Shown in pieces: positions 56,218 through 64,000 of a stretch of DNA of 64,000 bases. Source of the stretch: Niveispirillum sp. SYP-B3756. Lineage in GTDB: Bacteria > Pseudomonadota > Alphaproteobacteria > Azospirillales > Azospirillaceae. The translations under genes were made by a program, and so were the position numbers. The notes under the pieces are model-generated. The model did no database searches. It was given only the letters and a program-made list of their open reading frames with translations, and was not told the origin of the DNA. Location: positions 310,001 through 374,000 of the forward strand of contig NZ_WIDQ01000004.1 of NCBI RefSeq assembly GCF_009495745.1, read 5' to 3'. Numbering within the stretch: the stretch's first letter is position 1; each line of letters begins with the position of its first letter.

Positions 56218-56892
56218 ATGATGCCGTCCGCCCCCCAAGACATGCTGGTGCTGGCCCTGCCCAAGGGTCGAATCCTGGATGAGGTGAGGCCCCTGTTGCA
56301 TCATGTGGGCATTGAGCCGGAACCGGATTTCGACAATCCGAAATCCCGCGCCCTGCGCTTTGCCACCAATCTGCCCCATGTGCAGATCATCCGGGTGCGC
56401 AGCTTCGACGTGGCCACCTTCGTGGCCTTCGGCGCGGCCCATCTGGGCGTGTGCGGCAGCGATGTGCTGATGGAGTTCGATTATCCCGAACTCTATACCC
56501 CGCTGGATCTGGGCATCGGCAAATGCCGCATCGCCGTGGCCGAGCCGGTGGACCTGTCCACCACGGATGATCCCTCGCGCTGGAGCCATGTGCGCGTGGC
56601 CACCAAATACCCGGAAATCACCCGCCGGCATTTCGCCGCGCGCGGCGTGCAGGCGGAATGCATCAAGTTGAATGGCGCCATGGAACTGGCCCCGTCGCTG
56701 GGCCTGTGCTCCCGCATCGTCGATCTGGTGTCCACCGGCGTGACGCTGAAAGCCAATGGCTTGGTGGAGATTGAGCATATTGCCGATATCTCCTCCCGCC
56801 TTGTCGTCAACCGTGCCGCGTTCAAGACCCGCCATGGCGAAATCCAGGGCTGGATCGACCGTTTCCAGGAGGCCATTGGCAATGAAGGTTAA
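56218..56892 (+). CDS. hisG: ATP phosphoribosyltransferase, short form
   Basis: Catalyses the first step of histidine synthesis, joining ATP and PRPP. ATG at 56218 or 56221 gives about 224 residues, the short form that lacks the C-terminal regulatory domain and works in a complex with HisZ. HisZ is not in the window. Motifs: [12 protein letters not shown] near the start, [27 protein letters not shown] and [16 protein letters not shown]. The gene overlaps hisD by 11 bases. Confidence 0.95.
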   Translation: MMPSAPQDMLVLALPKGRILDEVRPLLHHVGIEPEPDFDNPKSRALRFATNLPHVQIIRVRSFDVATFVAFGAAHLGVCGSDVLMEFDYPELYTPLDLGIGKCRIAVAEPVDLSTTDDPSRWSHVRVATKYPEITRRHFAARGVQAECIKLNGAMELAPSLGLCSRIVDLVSTGVTLKANGLVEIEHIADISSRLVVNRAAFKTRHGEIQGWIDRFQEAIGNEG

Positions 56893-58183
56893 TCTTTCCA
56901 CCGCCGATGCCGGGTTCGAGGCAGCCTTTACCGAATTGCTGGGCGCCAAGCGCGAAGTTCAGGAAGACCTGAACAATGCCGTCGCCGCCATTCTGGCCGA
57001 TGTGCGGCTGCGCGGCGATGCCGCCCTGCTGGACTATACGCGCCGCTGGGACCGGCTGGACCTGACCGCCGACCGGCTGCGTATCACGGCTGACGAGATC
57101 AGCGCTGCCATCGCGCTGTGTGACCCGGAAACGCTGGCAGCCCTGCGGCTGGCGGCGGAACGGATTGAGGCGTTTCACCGTCGCCAGACGGTGGAGGCCA
57201 GCTTCTACACCGATGCCGCCGGCGTGCGGCTGGGCGCGCGCTGGACCCCGGTGGGGGCTGTCGGCATCTATGTGCCCGGCGGCACGGCAGCCTATCCCAG
57301 TTCCGTGCTGATGAATGCCATCCCCGCCAAGGTGGCGGGTGTGCCGCGCATCGCCATGGTGGTGCCGACCCCCGATGGCAAGCTGAACCCGCTGGTACTG
57401 GCCGCCGCCCATCTGGCCGGCGTGACGGAGATTTACCGCATTGGCGGAGCGCAGGCCGTGGGGGCGCTGGCCTATGGCACGGCGACCATTCCGCCGGTGG
57501 ACAAGATCACCGGCCCCGGCAATGCCTTTGTCGCTGCTGCCAAGCGCCAGGTTTTCGGCACGGTCGGCATCGACATGATCGCCGGGCCGTCGGAAATCCT
57601 GGTGGTGGCCGATGGGGCCAATGACCCGGCCTGGATTGCCGCCGACCTGTTGAGCCAGGCGGAACATGATACCTCGGCCCAATCGATTCTGATCACCGAT
57701 GATGCCGGCTTTGCCGAATCGGTGGCGGCAGCGGTGGAAACGCATCTGGCGACCCTGCCGCGTGCCGCCATCGCGCGGGAAAGCTGGAATGCCCATGGGG
57801 CCATCATCATTGTGGCCAACCTGGATGAGGCGGTGCCGCTGGTGGACCGTATCGCGCCCGAACATCTGGAACTGGCCGTGGCCGACCCGGATGCGCTGGC
57901 CGCCAAGGTGCGCAATGCCGGGGCGATTTTCTTAGGGCGCCATACGCCCGAAGCCATCGGTGATTATGTCGCGGGGCCGAATCACGTGCTGCCCACGGCG
58001 CGGTCGGCCCGCTTCTCCTCCGGTCTGAATGTGCTGGATTTCATGAAGCGGACGACGCTGGTGGGCTGTTCCCCGGCCGCACTGGCCGCCATCGGCCCTG
58101 CCGCCGTGGCCCTGGCGGAAGCCGAAGGGCTGGGCGCGCACGCCTTGTCGGTTGCAATCCGGCTTGCCAACAAGGCCGGCTGA
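56882..58183 (+). CDS. hisD: Histidinol dehydrogenase
   Basis: Oxidises L-histidinol to histidine in two NAD-dependent steps with a zinc ion. From ATG at 56882 it is 433 residues. Signature motifs: [39 protein letters not shown], the zinc-binding [14 protein letters not shown], and the late His-containing [11 protein letters not shown] and GPNHVLPT. Overlap with hisG indicates translational coupling. A longer upstream frame from 56756 lies inside hisG and is rejected. Confidence 0.97.
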   Translation: MKVNLSTADAGFEAAFTELLGAKREVQEDLNNAVAAILADVRLRGDAALLDYTRRWDRLDLTADRLRITADEISAAIALCDPETLAALRLAAERIEAFHRRQTVEASFYTDAAGVRLGARWTPVGAVGIYVPGGTAAYPSSVLMNAIPAKVAGVPRIAMVVPTPDGKLNPLVLAAAHLAGVTEIYRIGGAQAVGALAYGTATIPPVDKITGPGNAFVAAAKRQVFGTVGIDMIAGPSEILVVADGANDPAWIAADLLSQAEHDTSAQSILITDDAGFAESVAAAVETHLATLPRAAIARESWNAHGAIIIVANLDEAVPLVDRIAPEHLELAVADPDALAAKVRNAGAIFLGRHTPEAIGDYVAGPNHVLPTARSARFSSGLNVLDFMKRTTLVGCSPAALAAIGPAAVALAEAEGLGAHALSVAIRLANKAG

Positions 58184-58295
58184 CAGCAGGGTAGGGGACG
58201 GGCGGTAGTGCCGCCCGCCCCCTTACCAAAACCACCGGACCCAACCGGTGGCGTAAATGGGAGAAGCTGGTGATGCATCAGGAGGCCATGACGCG

Positions 58296-58775
58296 ATGAA
58301 TGCGCCCCATCACCGGATCGTTCATGTCGAACTGGTCGAAAAACACGTGCTCCGCCACAATATGGAGGTGGAGCATGAACGGGCCGTGGCGATTTTCGAC
58401 CTGCTGGACGAAAATCGCTTTGCCCTGGTGGAGATGCCGGATCATGGGCCGTTCCGCCTGTTCCTCTCGGTGGAGGATAACCGGCTGATCTTTGACATCA
58501 GGTCAGAGGATGATCAGCCGCTGAACCGGACCAGCCTGCCGCTGACCCCCTTCCGCACCATCGTGCGCGACTATTTCATGATCTGCGACAGCTATTACAA
58601 GGCGATCAAGACGGCCTCGCCCTCGCAGATTGAAGCCATCGATATGGGCCGGCGCGGCCTGCATAATGAAGGATCTGAACTGCTGCGGGAGCGGCTGGCC
58701 GGCAAGGTGGAGCTGGATTTCAACACCGCCCGGCGCATCTTTACCCTGATCTGCGTGCTGCATATCAGGGGCTGA
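58296..58775 (+). CDS. UPF0262 family protein
   Basis: A 159-residue protein starting MNAPHHRIVHVELVEKHVLRHN, with AGGAGG upstream. UPF0262 blocks include ENRFALVEMPDHGPFRLFLSVEDNRL, PLTPFRTIVRDYFMICDSYYKAI and ARRIFTLICVLHIRG. The family is alphaproteobacterial and regularly follows hisD. Function is unknown. A phosphatase gene starts seven bases after its stop. Confidence 0.95.
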   Translation: MNAPHHRIVHVELVEKHVLRHNMEVEHERAVAIFDLLDENRFALVEMPDHGPFRLFLSVEDNRLIFDIRSEDDQPLNRTSLPLTPFRTIVRDYFMICDSYYKAIKTASPSQIEAIDMGRRGLHNEGSELLRERLAGKVELDFNTARRIFTLICVLHIRG

Positions 58776-58782
58776 CGCCGAG

Positions 58783-59223
58783 ATGCCCACCTCTACCCCC
58801 GCCCGAATCTCTTCCGTCCTGTTTGCCTGCACGCATAATTCCATCCGCTCCCCCATGGCGGAGGGGTTGCTGAAGATGCTGTATGGCAAATCCATCTATG
58901 TGGACAGTGCCGGTGTGCGGGAAGGTGACACCGATCCGTTCGTCACGGCGGTGATGGCGGAACTGGGGGTCGATATGTCCCGCCATCATTGCAAGACCTT
59001 CGACCAGTTGCAGGATGACAGCTTCGATCTGGTCATCTCGCTCTCGCCGGAGGCGCAGCATAAGGCGGTGGAAATGACCCGCACCATGGCGTGCGATGTG
59101 GAATTCTGGCACACGTTCGACCCCTCGCTGGTGGAGGGTAACCGGGAGACGCGACTCGATGCCTATCGGCAGGTACGCGACACCATCCTGAAGCGTCTGA
59201 AGGACCGTTTTCCGCCCGGTTGA
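58783..59223 (+). CDS. Low-molecular-weight protein-tyrosine-phosphatase-like protein
   Basis: A 146-residue protein with the CX5R loop (FACTHNSIRSPMAEG, Cys-Thr-His-Asn-Ser-Ile-Arg) and the general acid Asp in WHTFDPSL, the low-molecular-weight phosphatase/arsenate-reductase fold. In alphaproteobacteria this gene is normally followed directly by infA. Here a 2.5-kb insert separates them. The natural substrate is unknown. Confidence 0.88.
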   Translation: MPTSTPARISSVLFACTHNSIRSPMAEGLLKMLYGKSIYVDSAGVREGDTDPFVTAVMAELGVDMSRHHCKTFDQLQDDSFDLVISLSPEAQHKAVEMTRTMACDVEFWHTFDPSLVEGNRETRLDAYRQVRDTILKRLKDRFPPG

Positions 59224-59816
59224 GCGGGGGCCCGTCGCTGCAATTTCTCCCGTTGCAACCCCCGACCCTTGCCATGTTTTGACCGAGACCGACATTTGCG
59301 TTGCCGAACATTGCACGGTGAATGCGTAACGGATCGGTGGGCGAACCCAGCAACTGGAATGCAGATCGGTGGTCGCGGTCATGCGCCTTCGACCACGCGT
59401 TTCTTGAGGCGTTCGTGCAGGAAATCGGCGCGTTCAGGCCAAAATCAGCAAATTGGCGTTTTGGGCGGAAAAGGCGGGATTTTAGGAGGGCAAGATAAAG
59501 GAAACCGGCACTACGCTGGCCGGATTTCTGAAATTGTTGTTGTCTGCACACTGGTTAGGGGAGCCGCGAGCGGCACCCCATTTTGACCCCCATAGTGCCG
59601 CGATGTCTCGCAGCACCTCGGCTGTGCTTGGTTTCGACCGGCACCATGGCCGCTAATTGCCCGATTTTTAATAGTTTCTCCAGCGTGCTCAAGTGGCAGT
59701 GTCCGCCAAGAATGCTCTCGCCGCCGCGCTTCGTTCGTCAACGGAGGGGGCCGTGCCATTCGTGGGTTGAAACAACGGCGTTGACTTTGATTAGGTGCCA
59801 TATTATATGGCGCCGT
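59224..59816. other. Left flank of the inserted segment: no intact gene
   Basis: About 590 bases with no convincing coding sequence. Base composition is less GC-rich than the neighbours, especially near 59440-59700. One segment at 59254-59294 recurs in inverted orientation at 61629-61672. On the minus strand it reads like part of a lost gene (SVSVKTW pattern). The last bases carry the promoter/operator of the MarR gene. The phrase KTWQGSG and similar pieces suggest a mobile-element or gene remnant, but no transposase motif was found. Confidence 0.55.
59781..59814 (+). promoter_or_regulatory. Promoter with overlapping palindromic operator for the MarR operon
   Basis: TTGACT (59781-59786) and TTATAT or TATATG near 59803-59809 form a -35/-10 pair at 16-17 bases. 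The near-perfect palindrome GGTGCCATA, TTA, TATGGCGCC (59794-59814) covers the -10 box. The MarR start follows at 59817, so the transcript may be leaderless. Autorepression by the MarR protein is inferred. Confidence 0.65.
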
Positions 59817-60341
59817 ATGAGAATGCTTGAACAGAAACACCTTGCCTTGTTGGAGGAAGCCGAGCGCCGGGCCGTCGCGGACACGGACAATATGCGCGCG
59901 TGCTTCGAGGTGCTGGCGCTTGCAGGAGCGATTGACAGAGATTGCGCCACTCGACTTGCGCCGTTCCGGCTCTCCGAAGGCAAGTTCGTGCTTCTGTTTC
60001 TCCTGCATGATCAGCCGGACGGGTTGTCGCCTCACGAGCTGGCCGAAAGGGCGGGCGTGACGCGCGCCACGATCACCGGGCTTCTCGATGGCCTTGAGCG
60101 CGATGGTTTCGTTACGCGCCGACCCGGCCTTGATGACCGGCGGAAAATCGCGGTCGTGCTGACCGGACCGGGACGTAAGACAGCGTGCGATCTGCTCGAT
60201 GGCCATAGCGCATGGATCGCCTCTCTTTTCGCGGGGTTTACCGCCAAGGAGCGACAGACCTTTCATGCCCTTCTTCGGCGTATCTGGCGAAATCTTGATG
60301 CTGGCGAAAGACCACGGGCCAGACAGGAGGCGCAGCCATGA
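59817..60341 (+). CDS. MarR-family transcriptional regulator
   Basis: A 174-residue regulator from ATG at 59817, starting MRMLEQKHLALLEEAERR. The winged helix is visible: LSEGKFVLLFLLHDQPDGLSPHELAERAGVTRATITGLLDGLERDGFVTRRPGLDDRRKIAVVLT. MarR proteins are usually dimeric repressors relieved by phenolic or oxidative ligands. It heads a three-gene operon; its stop overlaps the next start (ATGA). GC content and codon use are visibly lower than in flanking housekeeping genes, which indicates transfer. A longer frame to 59583 has no support. Confidence 0.85.
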   Translation: MRMLEQKHLALLEEAERRAVADTDNMRACFEVLALAGAIDRDCATRLAPFRLSEGKFVLLFLLHDQPDGLSPHELAERAGVTRATITGLLDGLERDGFVTRRPGLDDRRKIAVVLTGPGRKTACDLLDGHSAWIASLFAGFTAKERQTFHALLRRIWRNLDAGERPRARQEAQP

Positions 60342-61108
60342 GCCGGGGCGGGGTCCAGAGCATAGCGGTTGATCGTCTGGCACAGCTCAATGCTGGCAGC
60401 GCGGCGACAACATTGACCGAATGCCTTGCGATCGATTTTGCCACACTCATGGGCAATATCCTGCCGGAGATCGGCGACGATGCGCTGACCGAAATGAGGC
60501 AAGCCGCATCACTCGGCATTTCCCGGCGTATGCCGCTTGCCGCCCGTCTAATTGCGGACCGGATAGGCTTTTCCGCTCAGGAAAGGCTCGCTAACCATCC
60601 GTCCGATACGGCGCGCGGCTGGGCCTGCTTTATGATCGGCGCAACCGAAAGAATGGATCTTTGCCAGCGGCTTGCTGCGATCCGGGCCTATGCCGACGAC
60701 CCTCATTTCGGGGTGCGCGAATGGGCCTGGATGGCGGTTCGTCCTCATCTTGCCGCCGAATTGGAAAAGGCGATTGCCTTGCTGGCCGCCGACTGGCCAC
60801 TCAACCCGTCCGAACGTATCCGTCGTTTCGCTTCGGAAGCGATCCGGCCACGCGGTGTGTGGTGCGCGCATATCGCTGCGCTGCGGCAGCATCCCGAACT
60901 TGCGCTTACCGTTATCGAGCCACTCCGAGCCGATCCGTCCAGCTATGTGCAGGATTCAGTCGGCAATTGGCTGAACGACGCCAGCAAAGACCAACCCGAT
61001 TGGGTTCAGGCTCTATGCGACCGTTGGACGTCGGCAAATTCAAATCCTGCGACGGCGCGTATTTGTCGGCGCGCACTCCGATCAATCCGTTCCGATAACA
61101 GACACTGA
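60338..61108 (+). CDS. HEAT-repeat protein, DNA-alkylation-repair-like (COG4335 type)
   Basis: A 256-residue helical protein resembling the AlkD-like group of HEAT-repeat DNA glycosylase relatives. Typical segments are DDPHFGVREWAWMAVRPHL, SERIRRFASEAIRPRGVWCAHI and DPSSYVQDSVGNWLNDASKDQPDWV. The similarity covers most of the length. True AlkD residues for excising alkylated bases were not all identified, so activity is uncertain. Co-translated with the MarR regulator (ATGA overlap). The operon layout suggests inducible protection against alkylating or other toxic compounds. Confidence 0.75.
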   Translation: MSRGGVQSIAVDRLAQLNAGSAATTLTECLAIDFATLMGNILPEIGDDALTEMRQAASLGISRRMPLAARLIADRIGFSAQERLANHPSDTARGWACFMIGATERMDLCQRLAAIRAYADDPHFGVREWAWMAVRPHLAAELEKAIALLAADWPLNPSERIRRFASEAIRPRGVWCAHIAALRQHPELALTVIEPLRADPSSYVQDSVGNWLNDASKDQPDWVQALCDRWTSANSNPATARICRRALRSIRSDNRH

Positions 61109-61120
61109 CATGGACAGAAC

Positions 61121-61462
61121 ATGGCTTACTATCTGACCGAACTTTACACCGCAAAACCAGCATGGCTGGCTCTCTCCCCGCAAGAGCGTCAGCAATTCAT
61201 TAGCGCTATCGGTTCCGCCATACCCGCGCTATCCACGCTTGGCGTGGAACCGCTTACCTTGGGCAAGGTAGATCAATCCAAGCTGCATTCTGTGGCGCAT
61301 ACATTTTTCGCAGTGTGGCGCTGCCCTGATGACGCGGCGCTTGAGGCCCTTGTCGGTGGGATAGCGCAATCGGGCTGGCATGATTACTTCGATACGATAA
61401 ATGCTGGCGGTGAGGGCACCGATCTGGTCGGCCATCTCGCGCAGCTTGACGACGCTGTATAG
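61121..61462 (+). CDS. DUF6616-like small protein
   Basis: A 113-residue protein starting MAYYLTELYTAKPAWLALSPQERQQF, with SGWHDYFDTINAGGEGTDLVGHLAQLDDAV at the end. This pattern matches a family of short proteins (DUF6616) often seen with small regulators; the identification is from memory. The fold looks like a dimeric alpha/beta barrel (ABM-like). It lies 12 bases after the AlkD-like gene and is probably part of the same operon. Function is unknown. Confidence 0.6.
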   Translation: MAYYLTELYTAKPAWLALSPQERQQFISAIGSAIPALSTLGVEPLTLGKVDQSKLHSVAHTFFAVWRCPDDAALEALVGGIAQSGWHDYFDTINAGGEGTDLVGHLAQLDDAV

Positions 61463-61753
61463 AGTTGGTGCTTGAATGCGGCGGCGACCATCTCCCTGCA
61501 TTCCACCTCCGGCAAGAGGCGCGGCAGCTATGGCGTCACCCTGCAAGGCGAGCTTGGCACCATCCTCGAATGGATCGGGCGCACTGGAAAACCCGGATAC
61601 AGGCCCGATCCTATGGCAGCTCCCCGTTTGTCCACTTCGGTCAAAACATGGCCATGGGTGGGGAGGGTTGCAGATGTGCGTGGAAAACACTTGACCGCGT
61701 GGCGTGCGGCAATCACCTATTTGCCGTTTTTCAGCGCCTAGACCCAGGAAGAC
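61463..61753. other. Right flank of the inserted segment: no intact gene
   Basis: About 290 bases with only short frames. One plus-strand frame begins MNAAATISLHSTSGKRRGSYG and continues LGTILEWIGRTGKPGYRPDP. It looks protein-derived but lacks a ribosome binding site and ends early. It contains the inverted copy of the left-flank sequence (61629-61672). The infA ribosome binding site AGGAAG lies at its right edge. Confidence 0.5.
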
Positions 61754-61972
61754 ATGGCCAAGGAAGATCTGATCGAGTTCTCCGGCACGGTGACGGAACT
61801 GCTGCCCAACGCGATGTTTCGCGTCAAGCTCGATAACGAACATGAAGTGCTCGCCCATACCTCCGGCAAGATGCGCAAGAATCGCATTCGTGTGCTGGCG
61901 GGGGATCGCGTCAATGTCGAAATGACGCCCTATGACCTGACCAAGGGGCGGATCACTTTCCGCTTCAAGTAA
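61754..61972 (+). CDS. infA: Translation initiation factor IF-1
   Basis: A 72-residue S1-fold (OB) protein starting [22 protein letters not shown] and ending [11 protein letters not shown], the exact family length and ends. It blocks the ribosomal A site during initiation. AGGAAG precedes the ATG. In related genomes it follows the phosphatase gene directly; the upstream insert may have changed its promoter. Confidence 0.98.
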   Translation: MAKEDLIEFSGTVTELLPNAMFRVKLDNEHEVLAHTSGKMRKNRIRVLAGDRVNVEMTPYDLTKGRITFRFK

Positions 61973-61987
61973 GCGGAAAGTTGTCTC

Positions 61988-62659
61988 ATGACCTTGCAAG
62001 GTACGCCGGCGCTGGCTGGTGACGGGCCCGGCCCCCTGGCCGGACGCCCGCAACTGGTGCTGGCCTCCGGCTCCCCCCGGCGGCGGGAATTGCTGGCCCA
62101 GATCGGGCTGGTGCCGGATGCGGTTGATCCGGCGGATATCGACGAATCCCCCCTGAAGGACGAATTGCCGGCCCCCCATGCCCTGCGCTTGGCGCGGGAA
62201 AAGGCGGCGGTGACGGCGGCACGCCATCCGGGTGCCATCGTGCTGGCTGCCGATACGGTGGTGGGGCTGGGCCGGCGCATCCTGCCCAAGGCGGATGATG
62301 CCGCCACGGCCCGGCAATGCCTGACGTTGCTGCAAGGCCGGCGGCACCGGGTGCATACCGGTTTCTGCGTCATTGGTGCCGATGGTCGCGTCTGGTCCCG
62401 CACGGTGGAAACGGCGGTGATTTTCCGCACCCTGTCCGCCCATGAGATTGAAAGCTACATCGCCACCGGCGACTGGCGCGGCAAGGCCGGCGGCTATGCC
62501 ATCCAGGGGATTGGCAGCCTGTTCGTGCGGCAGATTGGTGGCAGCTACAGCAATGTGGTGGGCCTACCGCTGACGGAGGTGGGGGGCACCCTGCGCGCCG
62601 CCGGGCTGGACGCCCTGGCGCTGGCCGCTGCGGCCGCCACTGCACCGAAAGCCGGCTGA
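61988..62659 (+). CDS. Maf-family nucleoside triphosphate pyrophosphatase
   Basis: A 223-residue Maf protein with the nucleotide-binding LASGSPRRRELLAQIGL, the Asp in AADTVVGLGRRIL, the LLQGRRHRVHTGFCV segment and YSNVVGLPLTEV. Maf enzymes hydrolyse dTTP/UTP or modified nucleotides to monophosphates and prevent their incorporation. The gene starts 15 bases after infA and ends overlapping the RNase gene by one base (TGATG). Confidence 0.93.
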   Translation: MTLQGTPALAGDGPGPLAGRPQLVLASGSPRRRELLAQIGLVPDAVDPADIDESPLKDELPAPHALRLAREKAAVTAARHPGAIVLAADTVVGLGRRILPKADDAATARQCLTLLQGRRHRVHTGFCVIGADGRVWSRTVETAVIFRTLSAHEIESYIATGDWRGKAGGYAIQGIGSLFVRQIGGSYSNVVGLPLTEVGGTLRAAGLDALALAAAAATAPKAG

Positions 62660-63837
62660 TGCGCCGGCTGCTGATCGACCGGCGGGGGGCGCTGACGCGC
62701 TGTGCCCTGCTGGGCGATGGCGTTTTGAGCGATCTTGCCATCGATCATGCGAACCATCCCGGCTGGCTGGGTGCCGTGGCGCTGGGCCGCGTCACCCGCA
62801 TTGCCGCCGGGCTGGATGCCGCCTTCGTTGATTTTGGCGACCGGGTGCCCGGTCTGCTCTCTGCCGCTGATGTGCGACCCACCCGCCGTGATGCCAAGAT
62901 CGGCCAGTTGCTGCGCACCGGCCAATCCGTGCTGGTGCAGGTGAAGGCCGATGCCCATGGTGACAAGGGGGCCAGCCTGACGGGCGATATCTCCCTGCCG
63001 GGCCGTTTCCTTGTCTATACGCCGCTGGGCGATGGGCTGCATCTGTCCAAGCGTCTGGGCAAGGGGCCGCAGGTGAACGCCCTGCGCGCCCTGTTCGCCG
63101 CTGAACTGCCCAACCAGGGTGGCTGGATCGTGCGCGGGGAGGCGGCGGGGGTGGACCCTGGGCTGGTGCTGGCGGAGGCCGAGGCCCTGCTGGCCCGCTG
63201 GCGCCCCGCCAGCCTGGCCCTGGGCGGGGCGGCCCCCCGCACCCTGATCCCCCCGCCCGATGCCCTCCGCCGCGCCGTGACGGAACTGCCGCGTGATGGC
63301 TTGGCGGAGATCATGGTGGAGGGGGCGGAACTGCTGGCGTCGGTGAAGGCGCTGCTGACCGATGATGCCCCCGATCTGCTGGCCCTGGTCAAGCCCTGGA
63401 AGCCGGGGGACGGGCGCCGCCTGTTCGATCAGGGCGATGTGGATGGCGAAATTGCCCGTGCCGCCGGCCGGCGGGTGCCGCTGGCCTATGGCGGTTCCCT
63501 GGTCATCGACCGTACCGAGGCACTGACCGTGGTGGATGTGAATGGCGGGGAGCGGGGCAACCCGCTGGCCACCAACCTGGATGCCTGCCCGGAGATCGCC
63601 CGCCAATTGCGCCTGCGCAATATTGGCGGCATCGTGGTGGTGGATTTCGTCAATATGGGCCGCGCCGGCGACCGCGACGCGGTGGTACGGGCCTTGAGTG
63701 AGGCGGTGGCCGCCGACCCGGTGGCCACCCATGTTTACGGCATGTCGCGCCTGGGCCTGGTGGAGGTGACGCGCGCCCGTCGCGGCCCCGCCCTGGCCGA
63801 CCTGCTGGCCCTGGATGGAAGCGATGATGATGAGTGA
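62659..63837 (+). CDS. Ribonuclease E/G family protein (short)
   Basis: A 392-residue RNase G-like endoribonuclease. The S1-type domain (GRVTRIAAGLDAAFVDFGD) lies near residues 35-100. The DNase I-like catalytic core has LTVVDVNGGERGNPLATNLDACPEIARQLRLRNIGGIVVVDFVNM with the two metal-binding aspartates, and a short C-terminal segment MSRLGLVEVTRARRGPALADL. It is about 100 residues shorter than E. coli RNase G and ends without the longer tail of RNase E. It is probably involved in mRNA or rRNA processing and is coupled to maf and yacG. Confidence 0.9.
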   Translation: MRRLLIDRRGALTRCALLGDGVLSDLAIDHANHPGWLGAVALGRVTRIAAGLDAAFVDFGDRVPGLLSAADVRPTRRDAKIGQLLRTGQSVLVQVKADAHGDKGASLTGDISLPGRFLVYTPLGDGLHLSKRLGKGPQVNALRALFAAELPNQGGWIVRGEAAGVDPGLVLAEAEALLARWRPASLALGGAAPRTLIPPPDALRRAVTELPRDGLAEIMVEGAELLASVKALLTDDAPDLLALVKPWKPGDGRRLFDQGDVDGEIARAAGRRVPLAYGGSLVIDRTEALTVVDVNGGERGNPLATNLDACPEIARQLRLRNIGGIVVVDFVNMGRAGDRDAVVRALSEAVAADPVATHVYGMSRLGLVEVTRARRGPALADLLALDGSDDDE

Positions 63838-64000
63838 CGATCCCATTGATCTGGCGGCTGCCCGCCCCCGCAAACAGGTGGCCTGCCCCATTTGCAGCCG
63901 CCCGGTGGTGGCCGCCTTCAAACCCTTCTGTTCCAAGCGCTGCGCCGATGTGGACCTGTCCCGCTGGCTGGGGGAGGCCTATCGCGTGCCGGTGGCCCCC
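63830..64000 (+). CDS. yacG: YacG family DNA gyrase inhibitor (5' part, cut by window end)
   Basis: The frame begins MSDDPIDLAAARPRKQVACPIC. It then shows CSRPVVAAFKPFCSKRCADVDLSRWLGEAYRVPVAP before the window ends. The four Cys (CPIC...CSKRC) bind one zinc, as in YacG. ATG at 63830 overlaps the RNase stop; 63827 and 63824 are in-frame alternatives. YacG inhibits gyrase by binding GyrB. Confidence 0.93.
   Translation, partial: MSDDPIDLAAARPRKQVACPICSRPVVAAFKPFCSKRCADVDLSRWLGEAYRVPVAP

Noticed and set aside
59224-59816. Transposase gene in the left flank of the insert
   Set aside because: Frames are short in all six readings and no DDE or serine/tyrosine recombinase motif could be found.

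Overview
The window is GC-rich, densely coded chromosomal DNA from an alphaproteobacterium. The F1 ATP synthase cluster atpHAGDC stands apart from any F0 genes. A hisG-hisD-UPF0262-phosphatase-infA-maf-RNase E/G-yacG block, a short-form HisG and a poly-3-hydroxybutyrate phaA-phaB pair are also present. Together these point to the Rhodospirillales/Azospirillaceae (a Niveispirillum- or Azospirillum-like organism). That placement is inference from gene content and order; no search was run.

Region by region. 1-4.9 kb: the end of an SbtA-like bicarbonate permease, a LysR regulator, a TPR protein, an S9 peptidase, and a DUF1428 gene preceded by a perfect 15-bp hairpin that holds its ribosome binding site. 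4.9-9.0 kb: a B12 unit on the minus strand made of a cobalamin riboswitch, a TonB-dependent receptor and a PepSY membrane protein. 9.0-12.5 kb: tandem palindromes, then a glycosyltransferase/metallophosphoesterase pair divergent from a lipid kinase. 12.5-18.2 kb: an orphan terminator and atpHAGDC, with a 115-bp palindromic element between atpG and atpD. 18.2-24.9 kb: ferritin-like protein, patatin, FAD-linked oxidase, isochorismatase-like hydrolase, Sua5 and a cation/proton antiporter. 25.0-28.8 kb: livHMGF without a binding protein. 28.7-32.6 kb: two paralogous sulfotransferase-plus-Rossmann proteins and a divergent glycosyltransferase, probably a surface-glycan locus. 32.6-36.2 kb: acs, a small protein, and a Rieske/EVE/YciI operon. 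36.3-46.4 kb: an amidohydrolase pair, msrA, rsmB, rraA-like, a diguanylate cyclase, an oxidoreductase, a glycosyltransferase fragment, a lone cyclic-nucleotide-binding protein, yaiI and cspA. 46.6-53.1 kb: cysteine-cluster protein, histidine kinase, phaA-phaB, Nudix, a repeat-rich lipoprotein, an esterase, and two tandem identical tRNA-Thr genes. 53.2-64 kb: dcd, murA, DUF2948, hisG, hisD, UPF0262, phosphatase, infA, maf, RNase E/G and yacG, interrupted between the phosphatase and infA.

The interruption (59.2-61.75 kb) is the clearest foreign piece. A MarR regulator, a HEAT-repeat DNA-alkylation-repair-like protein and a DUF6616-like protein form one operon behind a promoter that contains a palindromic operator. 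The operon is flanked by non-coding remnants carrying a related sequence in inverted orientation.

Three places best repay further work: the B12-controlled receptor/PepSY pair, the duplicated sulfotransferase-Rossmann fusion next to a glycosyltransferase, and the MarR/AlkD-like island. The window also carries several classes of intergenic palindromes: two perfect REP doublets of one family, and a second, looser family seen near 9.1, 16.0 and 45.3 kb. No CRISPR array, rRNA, intact transposase or prophage was seen.
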